A stretch of DNA of 64,000 bases, from assembly GCA_014904845.1 (NCBI GenBank), contig MU119306.1, forward strand, positions 1 to 64,000, in the 5' to 3' direction. The first letter of the stretch is position 1. Every line of letters begins with the position of its first letter. The stretch is from Acephala macrosclerotiorum (taxonomy: Eukaryota > Ascomycota > Leotiomycetes > Helotiales > Mollisiaceae). The translations under genes and the position numbers were made by a program. Positions 43,101 through 54,825 of the stretch are shown here, piece after piece. The notes below the pieces were generated by a model, which was not told the DNA's origin, searched no databases, and saw only the letters and a program-made list of their open reading frames with translations.

Positions 43101-46100
43101 TTAATGTATTTTATTTAATTTTAATTAAAAACGTTTAAATAAACTTTGAAAAAATTAATTAAAAATTTAAAAATAATAAACGAATAATTTATAAATAATA
43201 TTTAATAACAATTTTAAAATTAATTTATTAATTTATATTAATGTAAAAAATTTAATTTTTTTAATTAATAAATAATTTAATATAATTAAAATTTTATACA
43301 ATTTAAATTAAATGATTTTTTATTTCAAAAACGAAAAATTAATATTAAATTCGAAAAAAAATAATTTTAAATATAAAATTTATTTCGTATATATAAATAT
43401 TTATTAATTTATTGTAAAATTGATAATTAAAAACGAATTTCTCGTAAATTTATTATATTTAATTTAAATTTAAATCGTAAAATTAAACAATTTTAAATAA
43501 TTAATTAATATTTATTATTATAATATAATTGTTTATATTTTATATAAATATAAAAAAAATTAAATTTTTAATAATATTTATAATAATATAATTATAATCG
43601 TTTTTTGTAATAAATTTATATTAATAAAAAAAATTAATAATTTAATATATAAATAATACGTTAATATTTTTTAAATTTATTATATATTAAAAAATATTTA
43701 TTAAATAAAATAAATATTCGAAATTGTAATTTAATTAAAAAAAAAAAAAAAAAAATTTAATAATATCGACGAAAATATATTATAAATAAACGTAAATTTT
43801 ATAATTAATTCGTTTTAATTCGTTATTGCGTAAAATATAATTTTAAATATAAATAATTTATTAATAAAATTAAAATTTTATATTATTTTTTAATAAATAA
43901 ATATTATATTTTATTGATTAAAATTGTATTTATAATTAGCGAATTATAATTATAATAAACGATTTAAATTATTAATTATATTTTATTATTTGAAATCGAT
44001 AATTAATTAAATTTCAATAATAAATTAATTAATTAATATTTTATAATTTTTATATAATTTTATTAAATTATATTTCGAATTAAATACGAATAAATTAAAT
44101 CGTTAAAATGATCGTTTTTATTAAAAATATAATAATATAAACTCGATTTACGTTTATTTTATTTATAATTATTTAAATTAATAAATAAATTATAAAATTC
44201 GTTTTACGAATTAAATTATAAATCGAATTATTTTAAATAATAATATTTACTAATTATTAATTAATTTTTATTTAATATAATATTATAAAAATTGTAATTT
44301 CTTTGACGATTTTTAATTTTTTTTATTTTCATTTATAAATTAATATTTTTAATAATTATTTTAAATTGATTTAATTCGATTTATATGAAAAAATACGTTT
44401 TTTTAATATAAAAATAAATATTTTCAAAAGAAAAATATTATATTCGCGAAATATTAAAAATAATAATTATTATTATTATTATATTTTATTTTAAATTTTA
44501 ATTTATTATTTTTTATTTAATTTTTTTATTTATTTTCGTTTATTTATTTTAATAATAATATAAATTTATTTGTTTTATTTTTTTTTAAATTAATATAATC
44601 TCGCGTTAAATAATATAAAATATTTGAAAAATTAAATAATAATTTTTAATATTAAAAAATTAAAATAAATTATTTATTTTTATTATTATATATTTTAATT
44701 AATTATTAATAAAAAATGATTTTAAAATATAAAAAAAAAACGATTATAAATTTCTTCGTATAAAAACAAATATTTATAATTCGTTTAAAAACAAATTATA
44801 TTTAAAAATTGAAATATTAAATTATTTTTTTTAATTAATAATATTTTTAATAAAAAAATATATTATTTTTTTTAATATATTATAAAATTAATTCAAATTA
44901 AATCTTTACAAAATAAAAATCGAAAATGAAAATAATTGTAAAAAAAAAAATTTTTTTTTTTAATATTATTTTTTTTTATAATTTTTTATTAAAAATATAA
45001 TCGTTAAAAATAAAATTATTAATAATAATAAAAAAAAATTATTTATTTAAATATTAAAAAAAAAATTTATTAATTTAAAAAAAATTTTAAATTTAAAAAT
45101 AATATAAATTATTTATAAAAAAAAATTTATTTTTTTATAATAAATAATCGAAAATTAATTTTATTATATTTAATAATTAAAATTTTAAAAAAAGATTTAT
45201 AAACAAATTTAATTTAAATATTACAAACGTAAATAAAAAATTATATTAAATTTTATTTAAAAAAATATAAATAATTTTTTAGATTTTATTATTTAATAAT
45301 AATATATTTAATAAAATTTATTAAAAAAATTAAAATAAAAACGAAATTATAATTATTTATAATATTTTATTATTTAAATTTTATCGATATATAATATTAT
45401 GTATTTTAATTATTTAATAAAAAATATTAATAAAAATTAATTTAATTTAATATTTTTTTACGATTTTCGTTTATTATTTAATTATTTTATAAAATTCGAA
45501 CGATTTACGTTTATAAAAAATTGATTTAAAAAATTTAAATTTTTTATTAATAAAATTATAAATATTTTTATTTTTTATTTTATAATTATATAATAAATAT
45601 GTTTTTCGTTTTTAATTTATAAAATTAAATATAATATTATAATATTTAATATTGTAAATCGATAAAATATTTATAATATAATTTTGATAATAAAAAAAAT
45701 TATTAAACTTTTCAAATTTATAAAATATAAAAAAAAAATTTATTGAAAATTTTTTATTTTTTTTATTTCGTACGATTATTATTTTATAATCGACGAAAAA
45801 AAAATTATTTTTTATTATTATTTTATTAAAACATTTGATTTTATTAGTAAAAATAATAATAAAAAATAAACGATATATAAATTTATTAAAAATATTTATA
45901 ATATATAAATGTTGATTTATTTTAAAAAAATTTATTTAATTATTAATAAATTGTTTTTCAATTTAAATTTTATAATTTTATAATAATTTAAATTAAAAAA
46001 ATTCGAATTTTTATAAAAATTAAAAAAATTTTAATTTTTTAATTAATTAAATAATAATATTATATTTATATTAAAAAAAATTAATAATTAATTAAATCGT

Positions 46101-47940
46101 ATTAAAAACGTTATTTTAAATATTTTTATATTTTACAAAATTAAAAAAAAAAATTATATAAATAAATAATTTTATCGATTATAAATTAGTATTTAAAACG
46201 TATTATTTATTATAAAATATTTTAAAAAACTATATAATATAATAATATTATTAAAACAAATAAAAATATAATTTATTTTTTATTATTTTTTTTATAATAT
46301 TTTATTTTATATATTTCGTTTTTTAATTATTTATTATTTTTTACTTTGAAAATTATTTTTTTTATTCGTTTATTCGTTTTTATTTGCGTTAAATATTAAA
46401 ATTATATTACGAATTTATTTACGAATTTTTTTATTTAATTAATAAATATAAATTAAAAAAAATTATAAAATTGAAAATATTAATATATTCTCGTATTATT
46501 ATATATTATTTCTTTAGTATTATATTTTAAAAAGTATTAAATTTTATTATATATATATTTTTTTTTTAAATTATTTTATTAAAAATCAAATTATATAAAA
46601 AAACAAAGTTTTAATAATAAAATATATATTATATTAAAAAATAAAATTAAATATTATTATAATTTTATTTTAAATAATTTTTATTTTGATAAATCAATTT
46701 ATATTATATTAAAAAAATAATCGAATTAAATATTATTATAATTTTTTTCACGTAATATTTTTATTTGTATTTTGTTTTAATTTATATTATAATAAAATAA
46801 ATCGAATATTATTATAGTTTTTTTTTTTATGATATTATTCGCTTTATATTATTTTTAAAACGTTCAAAAATCAAATTATTCGTCGTATATTAAAACTTTA
46901 TTAATTAATATAATTTTATTATTAATATAATTTTATTTTATTATATTTTAAATTTTTTGAATATTTAAAAATAAATTTTAATATAAATTCTTTTTTTCGT
47001 TGTAATTTCGTTATTAAATAAATTATATTAATTGTAATATTAATTTTATTTTATATAAATTTTTTAATTATATAAAACAAATTAAAGTTTTTTATTTTTT
47101 TTCAATGTAATTTTATTTACGTATAAATTTCAAATATTTAAAAATTTTATTAATTTCGAGATTTTTTTATTAATATAATTTATTATTTACGTAAATTTTT
47201 TATTATTAATTATAAATTTCTTTTTAATTCAATTTTATCATTATATAAATCTTATAATAATTAATAAACGTATTAATTATTATAAATATTTTTATTAAAC
47301 AATTTTATTATTAAAATAATTTTATTTTATTTATATAAAAAAAAATATTTTTTATATAAACGAAATTTTAATATAAATTTTTTTAAATATAATTTCAAAT
47401 TTATACGAATTTTATTTATTTATTAAATATATTAATTATTATAATTTTTATTAAAATATCGCGTTAATATTATTTAATTTTATATAAATAATATTATATT
47501 AAACGTTATATTTTTATTTTTTAATATAATTTTATTATTATTATAAAATAATTATATTTCGTTTCGTATAAATAATAATATATTCGTAAAAAGTATTAAA
47601 CGTTAATATTTTTTAAAATTTGTATTATTCTTTTTTTGAATTTTTAAAATTATATAAAAACATTTATCGATAATTATTACGAAATAATATCGTGTATATT
47701 TGAATACAATTTCTTACGATAAAAAAAAATTAAATAATTATTTAATAAATTAACAACGAAATTAAATTTGTAAAGTTCGATAAATAAAAAACTTGGTCGT
47801 CGTTTTATGCGATTCGAGTTTAATAAAAACTTAAAATCGACTTTAAAAGAAATTTTTATAAAGATTTAATAAAAAAATTAAAACAAATTTTTTATTTAAT
47901 ATTATTATTATTTTAATAGACTGAAAAAAGTAATTGTGTT
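36990..47940. repeat. AT-rich RIP-degraded block 2 (gene desert)
   Basis: The composition and CpG-restricted C/G pattern match block 1, and no open frames can be supported. A short (ATA)n tract lies at 38,641-38,666 and A-rich runs at 39,705-39,790 and 43,735-43,757. G+C rises again from about 47,640 rightward. The left edge carries the inverted repeat shared with block 1; the right edge does not resemble either end of block 1. Confidence 0.9.
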
Positions 47941-47986
47941 TAAAGTAGTAAACATTAGTAAAATTTATATATAAACAATAAAGAAA

Positions 47987-48165
47987 CTATAATCGATTTA
48001 CGAGAGCGCTAAAAAATGATTTTTTTGAGCATGATCCAGTTGATTTATTAGTGTGTTTAGGACTTTGAACGCTGCTCAGGTTAGAGTAGCGACTGCTCAA
48101 GTCCAAAGACGGAAATGGACTTTGGTAGGAAAAATTGTCGTCTGAGATTATAGTGGCTATATTGT
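47987..48165 (-). other. Weak Ser-rich open frame at the block edge
   Basis: The minus-strand frame reads roughly EDNIATIISDDNFSYQSPF, SLDLSSRYSNLSS, then a Lys/Ser-rich end with stop at 47,987. It looks like a plausible hydrophilic C-terminus. It runs antisense into the transporter pseudogene, where it is only a shadow, and has no recognisable domain. It could be the last exon of a gene truncated at a junction near 48,165, or chance. Confidence 0.2.
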
Positions 48166-49342
48166 CTTCGCTGGCCTCTTGCTTGGATGTTGTGCAGGCA
48201 TTCTTTGGTCCGCGCAAGGCGCGATTATAATGTCGTATCCGCCGGAGAAACTCAAAGGCCGGTTCATCTCTTGTTCTGGATAATTTTCAATTTAGACGCT
48301 GTCATCGGCAGTCTGGTAAGCTGAAATTGTTCAAAATAAAGTCAAACACAGGAAGCTAATTCCGATCCAGGTTGAACTTGGCCTGAACATTCACAAATCA
48401 AGCAATGACACTGTCAGCGATGGCACCTATATCGGCTTCTTAGTCCTCACCTTCCTTGGAGCCTGCCTATCTTGGACGTTGGTTGATGCTAAGCACGTCG
48501 TGCGTTGTGATGGGTCTAGAATTATTCTAATGAAGCACCCAACATGGAAGACGGAGATTATCGGCCTTTGGCAGACACTTCGAAGCGATCCCTACATAAT
48601 ACTCCTCTTTCCAATGTTCTTTGCCTCCAATTGGTTCTACACATACCAGTTCCAGGGCGTCAATCTCGCACAATTCAACACACGTACGCGCGCACTGAAC
48701 AGCACTTTATACTGGCTGGCTCAGATTTTTGGGGCTCTCATCTTCGGCTTAGCACTGGACTTCTCTAAAATCAGAAGAACTACAAGAGCAAAGGCTGCTT
48801 GGGTTGTTATGTTTGTCCTCACCTTCGCGATTTGGGGCGGAGGGTATGTTTTCCAGATGAAGTACACTCGCAAGGACAACTTTAGATATGACTGGAGCTC
48901 AAATGGCTATATTGGACTGATGTTCCTGTACATCCTGTACGGTTTCTATGACGCAGCATGGCAGACGTGCGTGTATTGGTAAGCAACTCTGAGTCTGCAA
49001 AGCAATTGGACTTTGCTAAGCCAAGCCAGGTTTATGGGCGCCATCACCAACAACAGTCGCAAGCTCGCCAACTTTGCAGGCTTCTACAAGGGCATACAGT
49101 CAGCAGGCGCAGCTATCATTTGGCGTTTGGATGGGCTTGAAAGCCCTCCCCCATATATGAACCTGTTCGCTTCATGCTGGATTCTGCTTGCCGGCAGCTT
49201 GGTCGTGGCGCTCCCGGTCATGGTTCTAAAGATCAAGGACACTGTACCGGTCGAGGAAGACCTCAAATTTACCGACGAGACTATTGAGGATGTTATTGGC
49301 TATAAAGTTAATTGCGACTACCCTGAGCAGGAGGAGGTTTGA
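48155..49342 (+). pseudogene. UNC93-like (DUF895) membrane transporter, 5'-truncated and frameshifted
   Basis: The product belongs to the fungal UNC93/DUF895 branch of the major facilitator superfamily. Homology begins mid-protein at GYIVFAGLLLGCCAGILWSA (48,155) with no start codon; roughly the first hundred residues are gone beside the AT block. One base is missing at about 48,273: RFIS then, after restoring a G, WFWIIFNLDAVIGSL. Introns at 48,316-48,370 (55 nt) and 48,979-49,029 (51 nt) have good GTAAGC donors and preserve frame. Exons then give SDGTYIGFLVLTFLGACLSW, LRSDPYIILLFPMFFASNWF, GFYDAAWQTCVYW|FMGAITNNSRK, ANFAGFYKGIQSAGAAIIWR and the cytosolic tail DTVPVEEDLKF, ending at TGA 49,340. 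The downstream half is otherwise undamaged, so loss is recent or the missing base is a consensus error. Substrate unknown. Confidence 0.8.
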
Positions 49343-49799
49343 GTGGTTTTCTTTCCGCTTTTGATGATCATTTGGGATCTAGTCGTTAACTTTTACAATT
49401 TACGAGGCGTCGGGCGTGTTCGCAAAGTCTCAAATTCGTAAGGAAGTGCTTCTTAATGGGGGTTTGCATCTAGATCCACGGTCTCAGTTGTACATCGTAT
49501 CGTGGAACCTGGTTGTCTCGGAAGGAGTTTCATGAGTCGAATTTGCTCCCCCGAGCGCGTCTCGGGCGTTGTTCGTATAGGCTATCCTGACCGGATGAAA
49601 GAAAGAGAAGTTAACAATGTACTGATCGCGATTCAGCTTTTAATATTCGAGCGCTTTACTTTTTCTTGGCGGAGGCAAGGACTACGTTTTTATATTACTT
49701 TAATGTTTTTACGGCTTATTTTCAAACTCTGGTAAAACCACGCTATTTTGTAAGAACTCTGTTGTTGGAATCTGTCATAATCCTCATTACCATGAAAAT
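49343..49799. other. Intergenic between convergent genes, nothing seen
   Basis: This is the shared 3' flank of the transporter pseudogene (+) and the FluG-like gene (-). A T-rich stretch at 49,660-49,740 may hold termination signals. No domain-bearing frame was found. Confidence 0.5.
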
Positions 49800-52419
49800 C
49801 TAATACCTCTCAACAAGCCAAGTCCTTCTCTCCTCCGGCAACATGCCACCCTGCATATTCATCTCCGCCCTCTTCACATTAACATACCTCTCCACCAACT
49901 CCTTCCCCAATACCCCCACCATCTCTTCGTCTTCAAGTAACACCTTCAACGCAGTCTCCAAGTCTTTCGGCAACATATCCTTGATATTCAACCCCTTCCT
50001 CTCCTCCTCTGTCAATCTACCAGGATCCTTTTGCACGTCACCAATCTCCAACTTTTCCTCGCCTCTAATCCCCAACAACCCAGCAGCAATGATCGCCGAA
50101 ACAGCAAAATAAGGATTCGCCAACCCATCCAAGGTCTTAATCTCGAAATGCGACCCCTTGATCCTTCGCAATGGTGTCTCTTTGTTTTGCGTACCCCAGC
50201 AAACCCATCGACCACCGGCCCAAGCGCTATCTACCATACGATCGTAACTCGCAGGGTTGCTGTATGTGAACGCAATCACGGCGCCCATATGCTTCAATAC
50301 CCCAGCATAGAATGGTTTCCAGACCTCATCTTCATCACCGCCAGGAGAGGAGATCGAGAGATGAGCGTGTGAGGCCGTTCCTGCCATCATAGGGAATGGT
50401 TTCGGGAATAGAGTTGCACGAATAGAGTAGTTTGCTGCTACCGTAGTGATGATTTCCCGAGCTTGGATAAGGGTATCGACTGCTTCAAGTGGTGAGAGAG
50501 GAGGAAGCACGAATTCGTATTGTCCGGAACAGGATTCTGGGTGCCATTGTTCGAGGTAGATATCTGCTGCGGCAAGCGTATCGTAAATATCCTCCAACAT
50601 GTCGAGGATTATATTACCATGGAGAGCACGAGCTGCGCCATAGGCGTGGCCGGCTGTGTTGTAAAGTGTAGAGAGGGTACCATCTTCTGCGCGGTTCATG
50701 AACACGACCTCGATTTCGAAGCCCATCATGAAAGTGAGGTTCTTTGAGGCGGTTTGGGAGAGAATTCGGCGAAGAGTACTGCGGGGACAAAGTGGGACTT
50801 CGGAACCATCTACGTTGCGGAATTCTCCTTGTACAGAGGCGTAGCCTTTGTAAGGACCTGGTTTGAGGGAGGACGATACCCAGTGGAGTTTGTATTCGCC
50901 TGAGGCTGTGACGCCGGAGATCATGATGTCGTTCTGGGTGAGTCCTAGGATTGCTTGGGTTATGCTGACTTTGAATTTATGGTCCTTTTGTAGCATGGAT
51001 AGGGCTTGTCGGACTGGAATGACTCGGAGACGCGACGTTGCTGTGTAGTCAAGGTATTGAAGTCGGAGGAACTTTACGGTAGGGTTCTCGGCCAAGAATT
51101 TGGTGAGCGTTTGAACATCTGATTTTGGACCTTCGATTGCTCTGGTGGGCAGAGTTGTGGTCGATTCTAGGGGCTTCAATTCTAGCCTAAGGTCATAAAG
51201 GATGTTCGAGGTGTTGAAAAACATATCTTCCACTGCTCTGATAGCTTGAGGAACAGTCAAGGCCCCAGATTGGACATAGTCAGTGAGCACCTTCCGACAG
51301 TAAGTAATGCCTCACATGATATCAAAGACGACTCACCACTTCAAAAGCCTCCCTCACTTGAATGATTGCAAGTAGATACGTCTCTGGGAACCAATGTCCA
51401 TCTGTAGACCAACATATCTTTTCGGTTGGGCAAAGCTCAAGAATCTCTCGGACAACATTCTCCTGTCCCTCTTTGCTGACAAACGGAAACACCTCTCCAA
51501 TATCGGCATAGACATTCTCATACACACTCGCCAGATACCCAGCTTCCTTCGTCCATGGATAACTGGCGTGAAGAAGCACGATCGGCACAGTAGGATACTT
51601 CCTGATGAACGCTTGAAGGTGAGATGGAGATGACTTCGTGAGCGTGATATCGTTATCTCCCAACCCAGTATGAAACTGCAACGGCTTCTTCGGTCCCGTG
51701 CTATTCGCAATGATGTGAGCTGTCTTGTTGACCAAATAAGCGTTCAGTGGCTGTCCATCAAGCCTCTTGAAATGAGACACTCCATCTTCCTGAAGCGTCG
51801 TAATCTGGTCAACGAACGCCTCTCTCACTTCCTGGATCGAAAGGTGGCGTGGAATATCCAGACCAGTGCGATAACAAATGACAGACTTGAATCCCACGAT
51901 ATCGGGATCCTCAACAGCATCCTTGATCACCATCTCAAAAGCTTCTCTCATACCACTAAAGATATCGTCTGGGCTGAGTTCAGGGTTTTTGTACAGCGTG
52001 TCAATGATTTCCTCGGCCACTTTCTCGATGCGAACTATCTTCTTGCATTCGCTCCTGGTCAGCTTGTCGTGCCAGGCGTAGTCGTAGACTTCATCCTTTC
52101 CATCGAGCCCGTCGTCAATTAAGACGGTCTCGATTCCTTCAAAGCATCTTTTTGACCATTCGTGATGAGGCTTGGCACTTTCGATATCGATTGCCTTGAC
52201 CACGTCCTCCCATCTTGGTGGGCATCCCAAGATCTCGGATAACTGCTTGACCGCGCGAATGTGTGAGAGCGATGAGGTGGTCGCTCTCATGGCATCACCA
52301 TGGGCTTCGGTGGTGATGGCGAGGAGAGGGTGTTCGTTTAACGCCGATGGGATGAGGAGTGGGTGAGCATGGTTGTCGATGATTGGGGTAGTGTGAATCG
52401 CTTTGATAAGGTCTTCCAT
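49800..52419 (-). CDS. FluG-type fusion: amidohydrolase domain plus glutamine-synthetase-like domain
   Basis: Two exons, 52,419-51,337 and 51,290-49,800, flank a 46-nt GTGAGT intron and encode 857 residues, close to the length of Aspergillus FluG. The N-terminal third is a TIM-barrel amidohydrolase: metal-site IIDNHAHPLL (His17, His19), LQFHTGLGDNDI, IVLLHASYPW and ICWSTDGHWFPE with the conserved Asp. The C-terminal part is a type-I-like glutamine synthetase: beta-grasp KFLRLQYLDYTATSRLRVIP, FEIEVVF (near residue 553), EQWHPESCSGQYEF, PFPMMAGTASHAHLS and the ATP-site block RWVCWGTQNKETPLRRI. FluG itself is needed for the signal that starts conidiation in Aspergillus. Fungi carry several FluG-like paralogues and this one need not share that role. 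I chose the ATG at 52,419 just before IKAIHTTPI; the frame stays open upstream to 52,566 with another in-frame ATG near 52,465. The gene appears intact. Confidence 0.9.
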
Positions 52420-52804
52420 TTTGGTTTTGGGATGTTCACTGCTCGTGAGACTCTTCTGACGCATCAAGAACAAAGTTGAGGACGTCGCGAGATTGTCGTG
52501 ATGTGAGACCTTCGAGACGAGGCTGGGCCAATTAGGTGGAAACAGTGGAGCCTCCGTAAGATCCAATATTTCGGAACTCCGGTTCGAGGACAGGCTTATG
52601 ATGGTTGAAGCTTAAGAGGTGAGATGAAGGAGTGAGAAATTAGGATGCATGAAGTCGAGGTGCTATCGTCAATGATAAGCGGTATCACGTGCTCATCATG
52701 CAAAATTACTTTTTGCGCCCAGTACTGTACCAGCTTCACAAAAACGATACAGCTTCTCTCGAACGTACGACCCTATTATTTTAGGGGGCAGAAATCTGTC
52801 AAGT
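52420..52804. promoter_or_regulatory. Upstream region of the FluG-like gene, 3' flank of GT90
   Basis: This 385-bp gap is the only promoter space for the FluG-like gene, which is transcribed leftward. The GT90 stop lies at its right edge. Nothing specific was recognised except modest AT-rich runs near 52,700-52,800. Confidence 0.4.
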
Positions 52805-54264
52805 TCAATTTGCCTTTCCAGTCAAGCTGAAAGTCTCCCATCTCACGCCCTCCCCATTCTCAACGCCTTGACCACTCCAATTCCCCCACACCTTTTCATC
52901 AATTTCCACTACTTGACTCCAACCTCTAATCAAAGATCTCCAATAACAAACTTCTGAAGCCTCAGACAGATACCCAGCCTCTGCTATCATTCTCCGTTGC
53001 CGTTTCGCAATGCCTTCTGCTACATCTGGGTGAGCTCTCAGCCACATGACCGTCCGCTCTAAATCTTTCCATTCTGGGTCCACGAAGATTACATTGGCTT
53101 CGGACGCTTTGTAGCTTTTTGGCCATCTTGCATCTGAATGAGCTTCGGTGCTAGTTTTGGACGAGGACAAGCGTAGTGACGAGGAGAAGAGCGGTCGCAT
53201 TAGATGTGTGTTATGCATGAGATAAGTTGGCGGAGGAGTGATGATAATTGATGCGCAAGCCTGATGGAACGGTAGCCGACCTGAATATGTGACTCCCTAA
53301 TACGGTCAGCCTAAACTCATATATTTTCTGGGCCAGAAAGACCTACCTCAGTATAGATGATGTATTTGTACTTGCAAAAGTCCTCGATCCGTATGGCGTT
53401 CTTCGCGGAGTCGGCATTCGTCTCCCATTGCATGATCTCAACATCAGCCCAAGACTTTCCCTCCGTGGTAGCCAACAAATTTGGTCGTAAAGCGGTGTTG
53501 GCGATAGAGTTGAACCAAGCTGTGCCCCTCCAAACAACCTTGTCAATTTTCTTCGACCATGGGATTTCGTCCTCAATCATGTCAGTCTTAGACAAGGCTT
53601 CATCCATGGTACCGATGAAAGATTTTGGCCATGACCAGAAGCTGAAGTGGGGCATTACCCAGTAATTGCCTTTGATCTTTGGGTCATTACTGCGGGCGAA
53701 AGACCATGCGTTCTCTCGAATGGTGTCAAGGATTGAGAAAGCGAAGACAGTATCGGGAAGTGGTTCTGGAGATGTGATGATGGCTCGGTTGATTTGGTGG
53801 AGAATAGCCCCCCGTTCCTGGATGAAAATTAGTGACTTTCATTCCTAACGTAGAGTGGATGAAATACATAAAGCATATCCCTCGAAAGTCGACTCCCAGC
53901 AGAGATGATATAAAGCTAGATTAGGTGAGAAAGATGCCTTCCACTCTTTGAAATGATGATGTACCTTTCTATTCTTAATTCTTGCCTGTACAAGTCCTTG
54001 GTAGTCATCGGGCTCTCTCTCAAGCTTGAACGGACCCCGTGCCACCGCCTCATCGACCTCCTTCGTCAATCCTGGAAACGTAGCTCTGCATTGATCCTCA
54101 CTCAATATTAAGGAGTCGAGAACTCCTTTCGAAGGAGTGCTTTTCAAGAACGGCAAGACTGTACTCAAGATTTCTCTAGAGACATTGGAAAATCTGTAGA
54201 TAACACACGTGACGAATATCAAGAAAACTAACTTTTCAACAAGCGACCTATGTCTGTAGATCAT
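52805..54264 (-). CDS. GT90 (CAP10-domain) glycosyltransferase, type II membrane protein
   Basis: Four exons, 54,264-53,965, 53,915-53,868, 53,817-53,347 and 53,296-52,805, are separated by introns of 49, 50 and 50 nt, all in phase, and give 436 residues. The start ATG 54,264 precedes a basic-flanked hydrophobic anchor (KLVFLIFVTCVIYRF), typical of a Golgi-facing type II protein. Family landmarks follow: LSEDQCRATFPGLTKEVDEA, GLVQARIKNRK|LYIISAGS, ERGAILHQINRAIITSPEPL, PHFSFWSWPKS, KVVWRGTAWFN, DFCKYKYIIYTE|GVTYSGRLPF, then RWPKSYKASEANVIFVDPEW and EVCYWRSLIRGWS. CAP10/GT90 proteins transfer xylose or glucose in glycan synthesis, with cryptococcal Cap10 and animal POGLUT1 as relatives; donor and acceptor here are unknown. 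The 48-nt second exon is easily missed and, if skipped, makes the gene look broken. The frame also stays open upstream of the ATG, so a longer N-terminus is possible. Confidence 0.88.
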
Positions 54265-54825
54265 AATGAGAGAAAGCGAAGGTAAGATGTGAAGAATTCC
54301 ATAGTTGATGAGAGTTTGCGAGACTTGAATTTGATATCGCTCTGTGAAGGTGGCATGGTTACGCGCTATGGAGCAAGTAGATGAACAGCCTAAATGTTCC
54401 ACAAATGAACGTGCATCTTCACTCGAAATGACACGTCTTTGATTGATGGCAAGTACTGAAACAAATTTCAATTGTCCAAGAAAGGTTGGGCGATTATATT
54501 CTGGATACAGAGAGTGTTAAAATCTATACATTTTGGGGAACATGCGCTTGGGAGGTTAGTCCTCATTTGTGCTTGTTCACACGTGACTGGCCCAACGACT
54601 ATCAATACTTGAAGGAGTGGTTGCTTTCTAAACAATTGGGGATATGCACGATGCAGGCTACTATGAATCGAAGAGTGAAAGGGCTGTAATTAGGTATATT
54701 ATCAGGACCTTTCATCAATTTAGATGGTCTTCATTAGATTCTGCCACCACGCTGGAGCCAGTTTACTCCCTACACCACCAGCAAGGAAGGAAGAAAGGTA
54801 CTGGCTAGAAATATCCTCCGGTAAC
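54265..54825. promoter_or_regulatory. Upstream region of GT90, 3' flank of the phosphohexomutase
   Basis: About 560 bp without a gene. It must contain the GT90 promoter and the end of the hexomutase transcript. No clear motif was recognised. Confidence 0.4.

Noticed and set aside
1..47940. AT blocks as mitochondrial DNA or as organelle insertions
   Set aside because: No mitochondrial gene, tRNA or rRNA signature, and the CpG-restricted C/G and RIP boundaries at genes fit nuclear repeat decay better.
49502..49735. 77-codon plus-strand frame downstream of the transporter pseudogene
   Set aside because: No family resemblance, and it begins at an arbitrary ATG in the convergent 3' region.
49800..52566. 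Separate amidohydrolase and glutamine synthetase genes
   Set aside because: A 46-nt intron with good splice sites joins them in phase, matching the known FluG-type fusion order and length.
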